A stretch of DNA of 64,000 nt, taken from the NCBI GenBank assembly GCA_964035575.1, contig OZ037924.1:1116001-1180000 (forward strand), in the 5' to 3' direction. The position numbers were made by a program, and so were the translations under genes. Below, one piece after another: positions 29,208 through 38,089 of this stretch. The notes beneath the pieces were generated by a model. The model did no database searches and was not told where the DNA came from. It saw only the letters and a list, made by a program, of their open reading frames with translations. This DNA is from Rhynchopus sp. YZ270_cl-10 (taxonomy: Eukaryota > Euglenozoa > Diplonemea > Diplonemida > Diplonemidae). The number at the start of each line of letters is the position of its first letter. Position 1 is the stretch's first letter.

Positions 29208-29492
29208 ATGGTTCTGACCCCACAGGTCCCGTTTGAATTTGGTTCGGTGGAGCTGCGATTGGGTGGGCAACGCATCAGCTATGCGTGCACAAACGACCTG
29301 CAGCCACCGCCTGCACAGTACGTAGACCCCCACCCGCGCAGTGCACCCCATTCTGCACAGCACAGCAACACTTTGCCCTTAGCTGATAACAGACAGCACT
29401 CATACGGTGCAGCGCCCCACAGAGCTAACGTGCAGACCCCAATGGGACCAAACACCCTTATGTACCGAAGGGACCTCGGCATGTCCATGTAG
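29208..29492 (+). CDS. Small hypothetical protein, 94 aa
   Basis: The ATG at 29208 (AACAATGG, the same context as the next gene's start) opens a GC-rich frame to 29492. The product starts MVLTPQVPFEFGSVELRLGG, continues with GQRISYACTNDLQPPPAQYV, then is polar and His/Pro-rich, ending YRRDLGMSM. No family is recognised. It lies 155 bp before the RNB-protein gene and could be an independent small gene or an upstream ORF. Confidence 0.55.
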   Translation: MVLTPQVPFEFGSVELRLGGQRISYACTNDLQPPPAQYVDPHPRSAPHSAQHSNTLPLADNRQHSYGAAPHRANVQTPMGPNTLMYRRDLGMSM

Positions 29493-29647
29493 AGAGAGGG
29501 GGTGACGTCTAGCCCCACGTCCACTTCCCCATCTGTTGTACTTTGTAAAAGAGGCCCACCCCTATTTTTGCGCATTTTTCTTGTATACCACAGAAACCAT
29601 ACCCAACAGGTAAGGGGGAGGGGGGAGAACGTTCCCAGAAGTGAACA

Positions 29648-32600
29648 ATGGCGTCGCCTGGTGTGCCGCAGGGTGTGGCTGTGCCTGGGGTTGCGACACG
29701 CAGTGCAGTGCAGGAAGTGCATAGTATGCCGATTGCGTACCGTCCTGAGATGGCAAGCGCGCAGGTGGCAGAGTGCAGCAACGCATTGGACCCGTCAGCG
29801 TGGGTCGACGGCGACACAGGGGGCAAAGTGCATGTCGACGTAGGGAAGAAGGAGTGGGGCTCCCCGCAGCAGATGCAGCAGGTACAGCAGCAGGTAGAGC
29901 AGCAGGTGCAACAGCAGGCGCAGCAACAAGCGCAGCAACAGCAGGTGCAGCAGCAACAGGCGCAGCAGCAACAGCAGCAGGTGCCACTGCAGCAACATCA
30001 ACCCGTAGCGCCACCCGTCGCAACAGCACCTGTCCACACCGATCCGGTCCCACGGGCCACGTCCCTGCCCATGAGTGCACCTGTATCACCGGCAACAATC
30101 CCGCGGCCAGCCGCCTGCATGCTGAAGCTCTTCATGTACCCGTTTGTGTTCCAACTTAAAAACGGCATCTCGGCGAACATGATCGAAAACGCACTGAACT
30201 TGCACTACGCAAACCAGTGGATGGAGGATGCACGCGACAGCACAGGCAGCGCCTTTGCGTTCTCGCTGCCGCGCAACAAGGACTGGTCGGGACGCCAATC
30301 GATGCACCTCTTGTGGTGCGGGCTCGAGTGTCAGGGCATCAACCGCCAGCCACGCCGCATCTACCCTGAGCTGCGCAGCACAAAGTCCTTCCACGACGTT
30401 GTCCCCATCACCGGCAGCGGGCCTACCCTGCGTGTCGCGAAGAACCAGTTTGACACACGTGACCCGCTCTGGTGGCGCCACGTGTACCTGGTGGAGTGCT
30501 CACGCATCGATACGCGTCCCGACCAGTCCTCGCAGTTCTTTGGGGAGATCAAGCAGCGGTTGCCCTCGGCCGTTGCGGCTATAAAGCAAGATGCACGCGC
30601 GGAGTGTGCGGTGCCGATCTACTCTAACCCCACGTGCTTCGTGTCGCGTGTGAACCTGAGCGACGTGCTCACCTTCAGCATCGACCGCGAAGGCACGCAG
30701 CTCTACGACGACGCCGTCAGCGTCGCAAGGCTCACCGACCGAGGCGACGATGACGGGTGGGCGATTCTTATCCACACAGCAGACCCCTCTGAGCTGGTGC
30801 CTGCGGGCAGTGACCTCGACTCCTTCCTTAAGGAGCGTGGCACGGACGTCTACGTCCCGCAGGACGACAACGTGGCGCGTATGCTGCCCGACCAGCTTGT
30901 CGACATCGTCTCGCTCAACGAGCGGCGTCTGGTGCCGGCGCTGACACAGATCATAAGGGTGAACCCGGCAGGGACCATCCGCTCGCTGCAGCTGGTGCGG
31001 AGTCTGGTGAGCAACGACAAGTGTATGTACATGAACGACGAAATGGACTGGAGCGCCTTCCTGGCAGCGAACAGCGACGCAGGCGAAGAGGCCCTGCGTG
31101 AGAGTACAGTGCTGCACAGCGCCGTTGCTGCGATGCGTTCACACAGGTGCTTTGCGCAGGAGGCACTGCAGGGACGCACGGGGCCCTCGCAGCTCGTGCA
31201 ACACCTCATGATCGTGGCCAAGCAGGCAGGTGCACACTTCCTCTCGAAGCTCGCCCCTGCCCATGAGTTCTACACAGTGTACAGCGCACCCAACGCAGAG
31301 CGTCTTGAGAATGTGAAGCGCTCTGGCATCCTAGCCGGCTGCGAAGGTCTCGCTGTCGACTCAGAGACGGCCCTCTGCCAATCCCTCGAGAGACACCGCG
31401 GCAAGCACAACTACTGCGCCCTTGCTAAAGCGTGGGCCTCGGACCTGCTGAGCAACAAACACAACTCCCCGCACTCATCTCTGCTCGACTTGCTCAGCAA
31501 CGCCGTGTCAGGTGCGGCGTGGAGTGGGTACATCGAAGCGCCCTTCACGTCGCCACTCCGCAAGTACCAAGACTTGGTCATCACAAGGATCCTATCGATG
31601 AACTCACTTGACAAGGCCTGCACGGACCCATCCCCCGCGGCACTGAAGGAGATCGATACTAGCTGCATGCGCAAGGGGAGGTGCACGAGAGAGCTGAAGA
31701 GCATGCACTTCTCGGAGAAGCTGTTCGGGGTGGAGGATGGCAAGGCTACACGGGGGTGCCTGCCGTTTACGTGTAGTGTGTGGATCCTTGAAGTGAACGT
31801 CGAAAGGAAACGTGCGCGTTTTTATGACTCCGTTCTGCACTACGCATGGTGGCAAGAGGTTGCTGTGGGTGACAAGTGGTCGAGTGTTGTGTTCGAACCT
31901 GATGCCATCCTCATCCAATATGTAGACAAGGCGGCACCCATGCGTGTCGAGCTCCTGCGCACATGTCTGCGCGCTCGTTTGTACATCTCCTGTCCACAGC
32001 AGGGAGCCGCACAGATACCGTCCTTCAAACATGAGTTCCTCACAGACAGCGAGCTCGCGCACATGGAGGGCAGCTTCCCCGAAAAGCTCACTATGGATTC
32101 TCCTAACCCGTACCTCGAGCTGTGTCCGCTCCCTGTGCAAGAACAAGGAGGTACTGTGGCACTGGCGACAACACAACTGGTGCACCCTCCAGTGCATCAT
32201 GAACACCACCAGCACCACCAATACCACCAGCACCAACATCACCAGCATCAGATGACGTACGAACAGCAGCAAACAGCGGGACTTGCACAGAACGTACCAA
32301 CACAGCCAGCACGCCATGTGCCTCATCTGCCACCTCCACAGCTCACACACCCACCACACGCACCTCCACATGTGCACCAGCACCCAGCACACCGTGTGCA
32401 TTCCCCACATGCACAAGAAGCGATACCAACACCACACCAGACGCAAGCGCAGCCCGCATCCCCACAGCATGCACATCAATACCAACAGCACATCCCACAG
32501 CATCAAACGGCGCCAGGGGGTTATGCACAACCAGCGACTCACGTGCCGCCTCCGCACGTGGCATACTCACCGCATGTGCCACCAACACAGCAAGTACCCC

Positions 32601-32836
32601 ATTTGTACCAACACCCAGGACAGCAAGCACCTGCACAAGAAGTGCCACAAGCGCACCCAGCACATCCACATCCACATGCACCCCCGCAACAGTACCACCC
32701 AGGGGTGTATGCACAGGCCCAGGGGCACGCACCCCCGCAAGCACACCACATGCCACCCCAAGCACAGCCACAATATGCACAGCCTCTGCAGTCACACACT
32801 CAGCCACAAGGCGCGCCAATGGGCTACTACAAATAA
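29648..32836 (+). CDS. RNB (RNase II/Dis3-type) protein with altered active site
   Basis: This intronless gene encodes 1,062 residues. Residues about 70-120 are a Gln-rich tract. The RNB fold runs from about 340 to 690: FSIDREGTQLYDDAVSV, WAILIHTADPSELVPAGSDL, DVYVPQDDNVARMLPDQLVD, IVSLNERRLVPALTQIIRVN and the C-terminal signature FTSPLRKYQDLVITRI. Against RNase II (D201, D207, D209, D210) the matching residues are D346, L352, D354 and D355, so the second metal-binding Asp is Leu. The TSPIRKFGD motif is kept as TSPLRKYQD. Residues 835-1062 are His/Gln/Pro-rich low complexity. The protein may be a 3'-5' exoribonuclease with reduced activity or, like the SSD1/Sts5 group, an RNA-binding non-nuclease. 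There is no PIN domain and no obvious transit peptide. Confidence 0.85.
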   Translation: MASPGVPQGVAVPGVATRSAVQEVHSMPIAYRPEMASAQVAECSNALDPSAWVDGDTGGKVHVDVGKKEWGSPQQMQQVQQQVEQQVQQQAQQQAQQQQVQQQQAQQQQQQVPLQQHQPVAPPVATAPVHTDPVPRATSLPMSAPVSPATIPRPAACMLKLFMYPFVFQLKNGISANMIENALNLHYANQWMEDARDSTGSAFAFSLPRNKDWSGRQSMHLLWCGLECQGINRQPRRIYPELRSTKSFHDVVPITGSGPTLRVAKNQFDTRDPLWWRHVYLVECSRIDTRPDQSSQFFGEIKQRLPSAVAAIKQDARAECAVPIYSNPTCFVSRVNLSDVLTFSIDREGTQLYDDAVSVARLTDRGDDDGWAILIHTADPSELVPAGSDLDSFLKERGTDVYVPQDDNVARMLPDQLVDIVSLNERRLVPALTQIIRVNPAGTIRSLQLVRSLVSNDKCMYMNDEMDWSAFLAANSDAGEEALRESTVLHSAVAAMRSHRCFAQEALQGRTGPSQLVQHLMIVAKQAGAHFLSKLAPAHEFYTVYSAPNAERLENVKRSGILAGCEGLAVDSETALCQSLERHRGKHNYCALAKAWASDLLSNKHNSPHSSLLDLLSNAVSGAAWSGYIEAPFTSPLRKYQDLVITRILSMNSLDKACTDPSPAALKEIDTSCMRKGRCTRELKSMHFSEKLFGVEDGKATRGCLPFTCSVWILEVNVERKRARFYDSVLHYAWWQEVAVGDKWSSVVFEPDAILIQYVDKAAPMRVELLRTCLRARLYISCPQQGAAQIPSFKHEFLTDSELAHMEGSFPEKLTMDSPNPYLELCPLPVQEQGGTVALATTQLVHPPVHHEHHQHHQYHQHQHHQHQMTYEQQQTAGLAQNVPTQPARHVPHLPPPQLTHPPHAPPHVHQHPAHRVHSPHAQEAIPTPHQTQAQPASPQHAHQYQQHIPQHQTAPGGYAQPATHVPPPHVAYSPHVPPTQQVPHLYQHPGQQAPAQEVPQAHPAHPHPHAPPQQYHPGVYAQAQGHAPPQAHHMPPQAQPQYAQPLQSHTQPQGAPMGYYK

Positions 32837-34447
32837 GGTAAGGGGTCGGGTGGTAACGGGGCATGGGTGGGGTAGCTGTTTTTGGGCAAGGTGATACGGT
32901 CCAAGAGCAGCCTGGAGCAGCGAGGCAAAGTGTCGGCGCACCCCCATTTTTCATTTTCTACCTTTCTTTTCTTTTCTTTTCTTTTCGACCACGAACCTTG
33001 ACCGTAATTATTTTCGTCTCCAACGAGCTTTGTATGCGCAAAAAGATAAGATACTTTCGCAAAATATCTTGTACGGTCAGGTGTTCAGCGGGATACGCAG
33101 ATTGCACCCCCGTTTCTCAGAGACATTTTTATTGGGGGGCGGTGTTGCACTGAATTGCATTGTAAAAAAAACGGGGGGGAGGGAGGGGGAGTGGTGTTCA
33201 TCGCTGCAACGAACTGTGTGTTAAAAACTAAACACTCCTCAGCAGTGCAACGGGTTTTTTTTTAAAATGGCCACCGGCTGACTTTTGTGTACAAAACCTT
33301 CTTCGGACAGCTTTGTCGGTACAACAAAGGAAAGTGGTTTGGGGAACAAAAGCATCTCGTCTAGTTTGTGGTTGCACAGCAACAAAAAAAGGTAAGAGTT
33401 CCTTATGTCCCCACACAAAAGTGTGTAGCTCTGTAACTATCCTATTGGGCTAGAGGGACCCACTTCTTGCTGGGATTGTCATTTGGAAAGAGGGTACGTC
33501 TGTGCATGTCTCGGTTGCCTAGCCTCAGTGACAGAGTTAAGTTTATTGACCTGTCCATCCTGACGGGATTGCAAGTGACATCAGGAAAATTATCTTACGG
33601 TGTAACGAATGGAAAAACAAAATTCGGGAAAATATGGCTCACAGATATGTGGGCAGCTGCACTATTCCAACGATTTATCACAAAAAAAATAATAGAAAAT
33701 AGTCTTCAGAGTGCAGGATAACGTAACAAAAAAAAGCAACATAACAAAAAAAAAACAAAAAATAAGCAAAAAAAACCCCATGTCTTTCAAATGGATATAA
33801 CCTCCCAAAACATTTCACTGTTTTGTTTCCTTCTTTTTCTCGCGATCCAACGTCTTGACGCCGGCGTGTGTCCGCACCGTCGCCTCCTTCTGTTCTGCGC
33901 TGTTCGTCTTGCTGCAGACACCTCGCACGCCCGACCCGCAACTGCCGAGGGGGCAATCACTTGCCCCGGCGCCCCCGTTTCCCTGCCGTTTGCCCCCCGA
34001 GTGTCCTGTAGACATAGTCTGGGCTGAAGACCCGCCGAAATGCGACTTTACCATCCGTTTACACCTCATAAACAACCTCATCTTCACTGCTGCAATAAAG
34101 AGTGACACGTACACATGGCCATTTGTTCTCAGAATTCTGTGACGTGTGCATCACGTCAGATTGGTTGTCGAACATCTCGCCAGATACTACACAGGGTGGA
34201 GGGTGGGGAGATCTGAGATAGATAGGGATTACGTAAAAAGACCCGTGAGGGGTGAACAGCAATGAAAAATGATAAACAGAGAGGAGGGAAGGGGGGATAC
34301 TTTTTTATCTCGAAAAGACGCGCTACGATGAGGGGGGTTCTGCTATCATGAGAAAAAGTACATCTTGCACAGTTCTTTACCACCCTTCCACTCAACACCA
34401 CAGATTCACTCTCACACCCCGCTTCTCTCCACCCCACCGCATGTAAG
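32837..34447. other. Intergenic, with a GC-rich block at 33840-34020
   Basis: Mostly T/A-rich. A TTTTC repeat lies at 32965-32985. The GC-rich block contains a possible small frame described separately. A short acceptor-like CACCACAG at about 34395-34402 precedes the transporter ATG. Confidence 0.45.
33791..34027 (+). CDS. Possible small secreted peptide or first exon
   Basis: An ATG at 33791 starts 78 codons whose first about 25 residues resemble a signal peptide (ISLFCFLLFLAIQRLDAG), followed by an Ala/Arg/Pro-rich stretch. The base composition of 33840-34020 is unlike the flanks and like coding DNA. No family is recognised and another + frame is also open here, so the call is weak. Confidence 0.25.
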   Translation: MDITSQNISLFCFLLFLAIQRLDAGVCPHRRLLLFCAVRLAADTSHARPATAEGAITCPGAPVSLPFAPRVSCRHSLG

Positions 34448-36175
34448 ATGGGCGAGGAATGGTGCCAGGACAGCAAACAGCAGAGCATGGTGTCGCTGGG
34501 CACCATCAGGGTCAACCCGCTTGAGGGGACGCTGCACGCGAACACCACCACTGCCACCACCACCGCCACCACTGCAGAACACTCCCTTCTGCTGCCAGCA
34601 ACCCCCACCAAGCAACGCTACGGTGCGGTGGACCCCGCCGACCCCGACAGCTTCTCTTGGCCCACATCTGCCTACTTCATCTTGGTGGTCGAAGCATGCG
34701 AGCGGGTTGCTTATTACGGCGCCACGATCGTCTTCTTCACATACATGCAGACAATGCTTGAGTTCGACCAAAGCCTTGCCAACGCTCTCTACCACGGATT
34801 CAACTTCTGGGCCTATTCTTCATGCTTATTAGGCGGCTTTGTAGCTGACACCTATTTGGGTCGGGTAAATTCTGTAGTAATATTTTCCATTGTGTACATG
34901 GTGGGTATGATTTCATTGGTGTTAAGCGCGCTGCCGTACACCTGGAGCAACTTTCCTGAAGAGCCTGAGCGGGGGTTTGCGATTCCGGGGTTTGCTGTGG
35001 CGATGGTTTTCATAGGGCTGGGCATGGGTGGCATCAAATCGAATGTGTCCACACTGATGGCAGACCAGATCGAAGGCGTATCCGACGAGGCGTATGCTTC
35101 CGTGTTCAGATGGTTCTACTGGGCTATCAACCTAGGTTCCTTTGTAGGCATCATCGTCTGCCCCATCATGTACGACCGCATCGGCGAGAAGAAGCGCTCG
35201 GACCCCTCCGACCCTCTCAGCGACCTGAGCGGCACAGGATACTGGGCAGCGTTCTCGCTCCCCTTGGGGCTCTTTGCCATATCCTTTGTGGTGTTCCTCA
35301 TAGGCCGTGTCATGAACATCTACGTGGCGCACCCAGCAAAGGGCTCTGTGCTCACGGAATGCTACAGAGCGGCACGCTATGCGTACAGAGAGCGCAGGCT
35401 TGCGCACAACGCAGAGACACGTGGAGACAAAGCGCATTGGCTCGACTGGGCGGAGGGGTCCTGCTATGAAAGCGATGCGCGCGACCTAAAGGTGGCGCTC
35501 GACGCATCGTATGTCTTTCTGTGGTACCCCGTGTATTGGTTGTGCTATGGACAGATGGGGTCGAACCTGGTTGCGCAAGCCGAGCTGCTGGAACGGCCGG
35601 ACTGGCTGGCTGCAGAGGCGCTGAATGTGCTTGGGTCTGCCGCTCTTATTCTGTTGATTCCGCTCTTCGACCAGGTTATCTTCCCGATGCTTGCGCGGTG
35701 TGGGATGTCACCGTCGCCGATTACACGTATCAGCATCGGGTTTTTTCTGGCAGCTGTGAGCATTCTGTACACCGCAGTGCTGGAGTACTACATTCATGAG
35801 TGGGGGTCGTTCAGCGATGGTGACTACTATCCTGATGGGGAGAAGATCTCCGTGTGGTGGCAGGTCGTGCCGTATGTGGTGTTCGGTGTGAGTGAGATCT
35901 TTGCGTCCGTGGGCGGACTGGAGTTTGCGTACACCGAGTCGCCTGAGTCGATGAAGAGCGTGATCATGAGTCTGTTCCTCTTCACGGACGCAACAGGGTC
36001 GTTGCTCGGGATGCTTGTCTCGCCCGTCGTGAAGCCTGAAAATATGGTCTTTGTGTTCTTTGCCTGTGGTGGAACCATGTTCGTCATCTCAGTCGCATTT
36101 TTCCTGACCTTCAGAAGACGTAAGAGCAACAACGTGCGCAATACACGGGGAAGTGGGTATTTCAACCCGCCGTAG
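34448..36175 (+). CDS. POT/PTR2-family peptide transporter
   Basis: The ATG at 34448 gives 575 residues without introns, a normal length for proton-coupled oligopeptide transporters of the major facilitator superfamily. After a Thr-rich cytosolic N-terminus of about 65 residues, helix 1 carries the family ExxER motif (VVEACERVAYYG). Helices 2-4 follow (FWAYSSCLLGGFVADTYLGR; AMVFIGLGMGGIKSNVSTLM). The PTR2 signature appears as FRWFYWAINLGSFVG. Twelve membrane segments can be counted, with a longer charged central loop (ERRLAHNAETRGDKAHWLDW). The C-terminus is short and basic. The predicted role is H+-driven uptake of di- or tripeptides across the plasma or a vacuolar membrane; the substrate cannot be fixed, since relatives carry nitrate or other solutes. 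Confidence 0.92.
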   Translation: MGEEWCQDSKQQSMVSLGTIRVNPLEGTLHANTTTATTTATTAEHSLLLPATPTKQRYGAVDPADPDSFSWPTSAYFILVVEACERVAYYGATIVFFTYMQTMLEFDQSLANALYHGFNFWAYSSCLLGGFVADTYLGRVNSVVIFSIVYMVGMISLVLSALPYTWSNFPEEPERGFAIPGFAVAMVFIGLGMGGIKSNVSTLMADQIEGVSDEAYASVFRWFYWAINLGSFVGIIVCPIMYDRIGEKKRSDPSDPLSDLSGTGYWAAFSLPLGLFAISFVVFLIGRVMNIYVAHPAKGSVLTECYRAARYAYRERRLAHNAETRGDKAHWLDWAEGSCYESDARDLKVALDASYVFLWYPVYWLCYGQMGSNLVAQAELLERPDWLAAEALNVLGSAALILLIPLFDQVIFPMLARCGMSPSPITRISIGFFLAAVSILYTAVLEYYIHEWGSFSDGDYYPDGEKISVWWQVVPYVVFGVSEIFASVGGLEFAYTESPESMKSVIMSLFLFTDATGSLLGMLVSPVVKPENMVFVFFACGGTMFVISVAFFLTFRRRKSNNVRNTRGSGYFNPP

Positions 36176-36650
36176 TTGTTTTGTGTAATTTTTTTTGTTT
36201 TGTTTTGTTTTTTTTCCTGCCAGTCGTCCGTGCGTGTGGGAAAAAGAGCGTGTGTCGTGGTGGTCATTGCCAAGCAACGTTTTGTTTCAGCTCCACTCAA
36301 AGGATGCAGGTTGGGTGTGCCCGGTTCCACCTTCAATAAGTGTGGGCTTGAGGTGAATTCATTCAGCTTTTCTATGTTTGCTTTGTCAAACAAAAAAGCC
36401 CCTTTTCTTGTGTCCCTACATCCAAAACAGAGAACTCCACTTTTTGTTTTGGGTGATTAAGCAAGCAAGAGGCTACCTACTTTCAGAAGATGCTTGAAGA
36501 TGTATGTACACGATACCCATCCATCTTTTAGGTCATCGTGTTTTGGTTTTTATTGTGGCAGTGGCCTGTCACAAATTATTTCGGTGAGTCCAATAATCAC
36601 CTTGCATACTGTTGTCTAGTGACAGAAAAAAACGGTCTCGCCCCTCCAAG

Positions 36651-36774
36651 ACATACCTCGAAGGCGAATTTCGTCCTATTCGACCTATATTCGGATCCTA
36701 ATATGGGGCGAATATAGTCCAAGAATTTTGGGATCCGAACACAGGGTGAATACGAATTCGCTTTCGGGGTATGC
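36651..36774. mobile_element. Foldback/MITE-like element with long imperfect arms
   Basis: The left arm (36651-36700: ACATACCTCGAAGGCGAATT, then a ..ATTCGGATCC end) is complementary to the right arm (about 36728-36774: GGATCCGAACAC .. GAATTCGCTTTCGGGGTATG) with roughly three quarters of positions matching. The arms almost meet, as in a foldback MITE. No target duplication is certain. Confidence 0.6.
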
Positions 36775-36781
36775 CTAACTC

Positions 36782-36891
36782 CCAGTGTTGGTTTAGTACA
36801 GCGCCCCAAAAGTTTAGTACAGGTTTAATACAAGTTTAGTACAGTTTGGTACACCTGTTTTAAACACTCTTTTATTAAACCTGCCAACACT
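36782..36891. repeat. Short inverted repeat enclosing TTTAGTACAG repeats
   Basis: CAGTGTTGG at 36782-36790 pairs with CCAACACTG at 36883-36891. Between them the decamer TTTAGTACAG or a close variant occurs about four times. It lies only a few bases after the foldback element. Confidence 0.5.
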
Positions 36892-37219
36892 GCTAACTCC
36901 CCCCTGTAACCTTGAACGCGCTTTGAAATTGAAATGAGCAAACGATACATGATTTTGCGAAACAACAAAAAAAGCATCAATATGATCCCTGACCTGCTTC
37001 CACTCTATTTCAAGCGCACGAACTTACTCTGACCCACCCGAGCCTCAAGGGCAAGGGGAAAAAAAATAAGTGAAACGAGGAGACATCTTCCTCAATAATA
37101 GGCTCAATGCAAACTTTCACTCTTGAAGTTGCCTTTTTTATATTTTTTTTTTGCAGAGCCTTTCCACTCGAGTGTTTTTTTATTGTCGTACTTTTGTTTT
37201 GTTCTACTTGTCCTTCTTC

Positions 37220-37277
37220 AAGGTGACTAAGCACAGAGAGGCTTAGATTCATCTTACAAACTTCTCTCTTTCTTTGT
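37220..37277 (+). repeat. Repeat family A (CTAAGC hairpin), consensus-like copy
   Basis: AAGGTGACTAAGCACAGAGA, GGCTTAGATTCATCTTACAA and ACTTCTCTCTTTCTTT. This is the clearest copy, with the CTAAGC/GCTTAG arms perfect around a short loop. Confidence 0.75.
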
Positions 37278-37496
37278 TTCTATTTTTTTGGGTCTGTTGG
37301 GTTGGCTGCCGCGCAAATCAGCCTTCGCAATCAGACTCCTTTGGTGGCGAGAGTGGGGTGAACCGCCCCAAGAACAGTTTTAAGTGTCTTTTTGTACCCT
37401 TCTTGCGGTTTGTTTCTATTATATTTTGTTTTTCTTTTGGGGAGAATGGGTTAGCTATGCCTTGCCACGGATGAAGTGTACCTCTGTTTCCTCCCG

Positions 37497-37645
37497 TTGG
37501 CCGGAGGGGTATGCGGGGCAATTATTTTTTATGTCCTCATGGACTTAAACGTCCCTTTTTAATGCAAATTAAACCCTGGCTAGGGTATAATGCTGAGCCA
37601 GTGGTTTCCCCATGCGAGAGGTGCTAGCATCTTGGAGTGTGAAAC
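37497..37645 (+). repeat. Interspersed repeat family F, copy 2
   Basis: GGAGGGGTATGCGGGGC, CTCATGGACTTAAACGTCCC, TTTTTAATGCAAATTAAACC, CTGGCTAGGGTATAATGCTG and GAGAGGTGCTAGCAT follow the same order as 12100-12245. Confidence 0.65.
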
Positions 37646-38089
37646 AGCGACCAACAAAGCTAGTGGTTGCTTTTTCTTTCCGCAAGAATAATAATGCGCA
37701 AACGTGTCGTGTGTGCCCCAATGTAGGGGCATTTTTTGTTTTTCTTCTCTTGCGCCATTTCATTTATCTTCATTTCTAATATTTTGGGTATGGGAGGGGG
37801 GCCCTGGCATAGGGGCAGTGGGTTGGACGACGAGACAACGCTGCTGTCTGTCTCCAACGTAGTGTGTGTTTTTATATTTGCTTTGAGATCTGTATCAGGG
37901 CACTTTCGCGCTGAAGTAACACAACGTCCCCGCATCCCTCCCCGCGGCACTACTATTTTTTCCCTCCACCAACACTTCCCCACATCACCTACATGCTCAC
38001 CTACAAAGCAGTGCATTCCCCCCTCCGTCCCCCTTTCTCCCTCTATTCCCTTGCTTATGAAACGCGCTTAATTGATTGGGGGCACCAAG

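Larger units (their letters stand above)
36176..38089. other. Intergenic repeat island
   Basis: Contains a short family A fragment (36450-36490), a foldback element (36651-36774), a second small inverted repeat (36782-36891), a family A copy (37220-37277) and a family F unit (37497-37645). No gene is supported. A polypyrimidine run just upstream of 38090 forms the leader of the cyclase gene. Confidence 0.55.

Noticed and set aside
33467-33721. 85-codon + strand frame
   Set aside because: No ATG at a sensible position, spacer-like composition, no similarity recognised.
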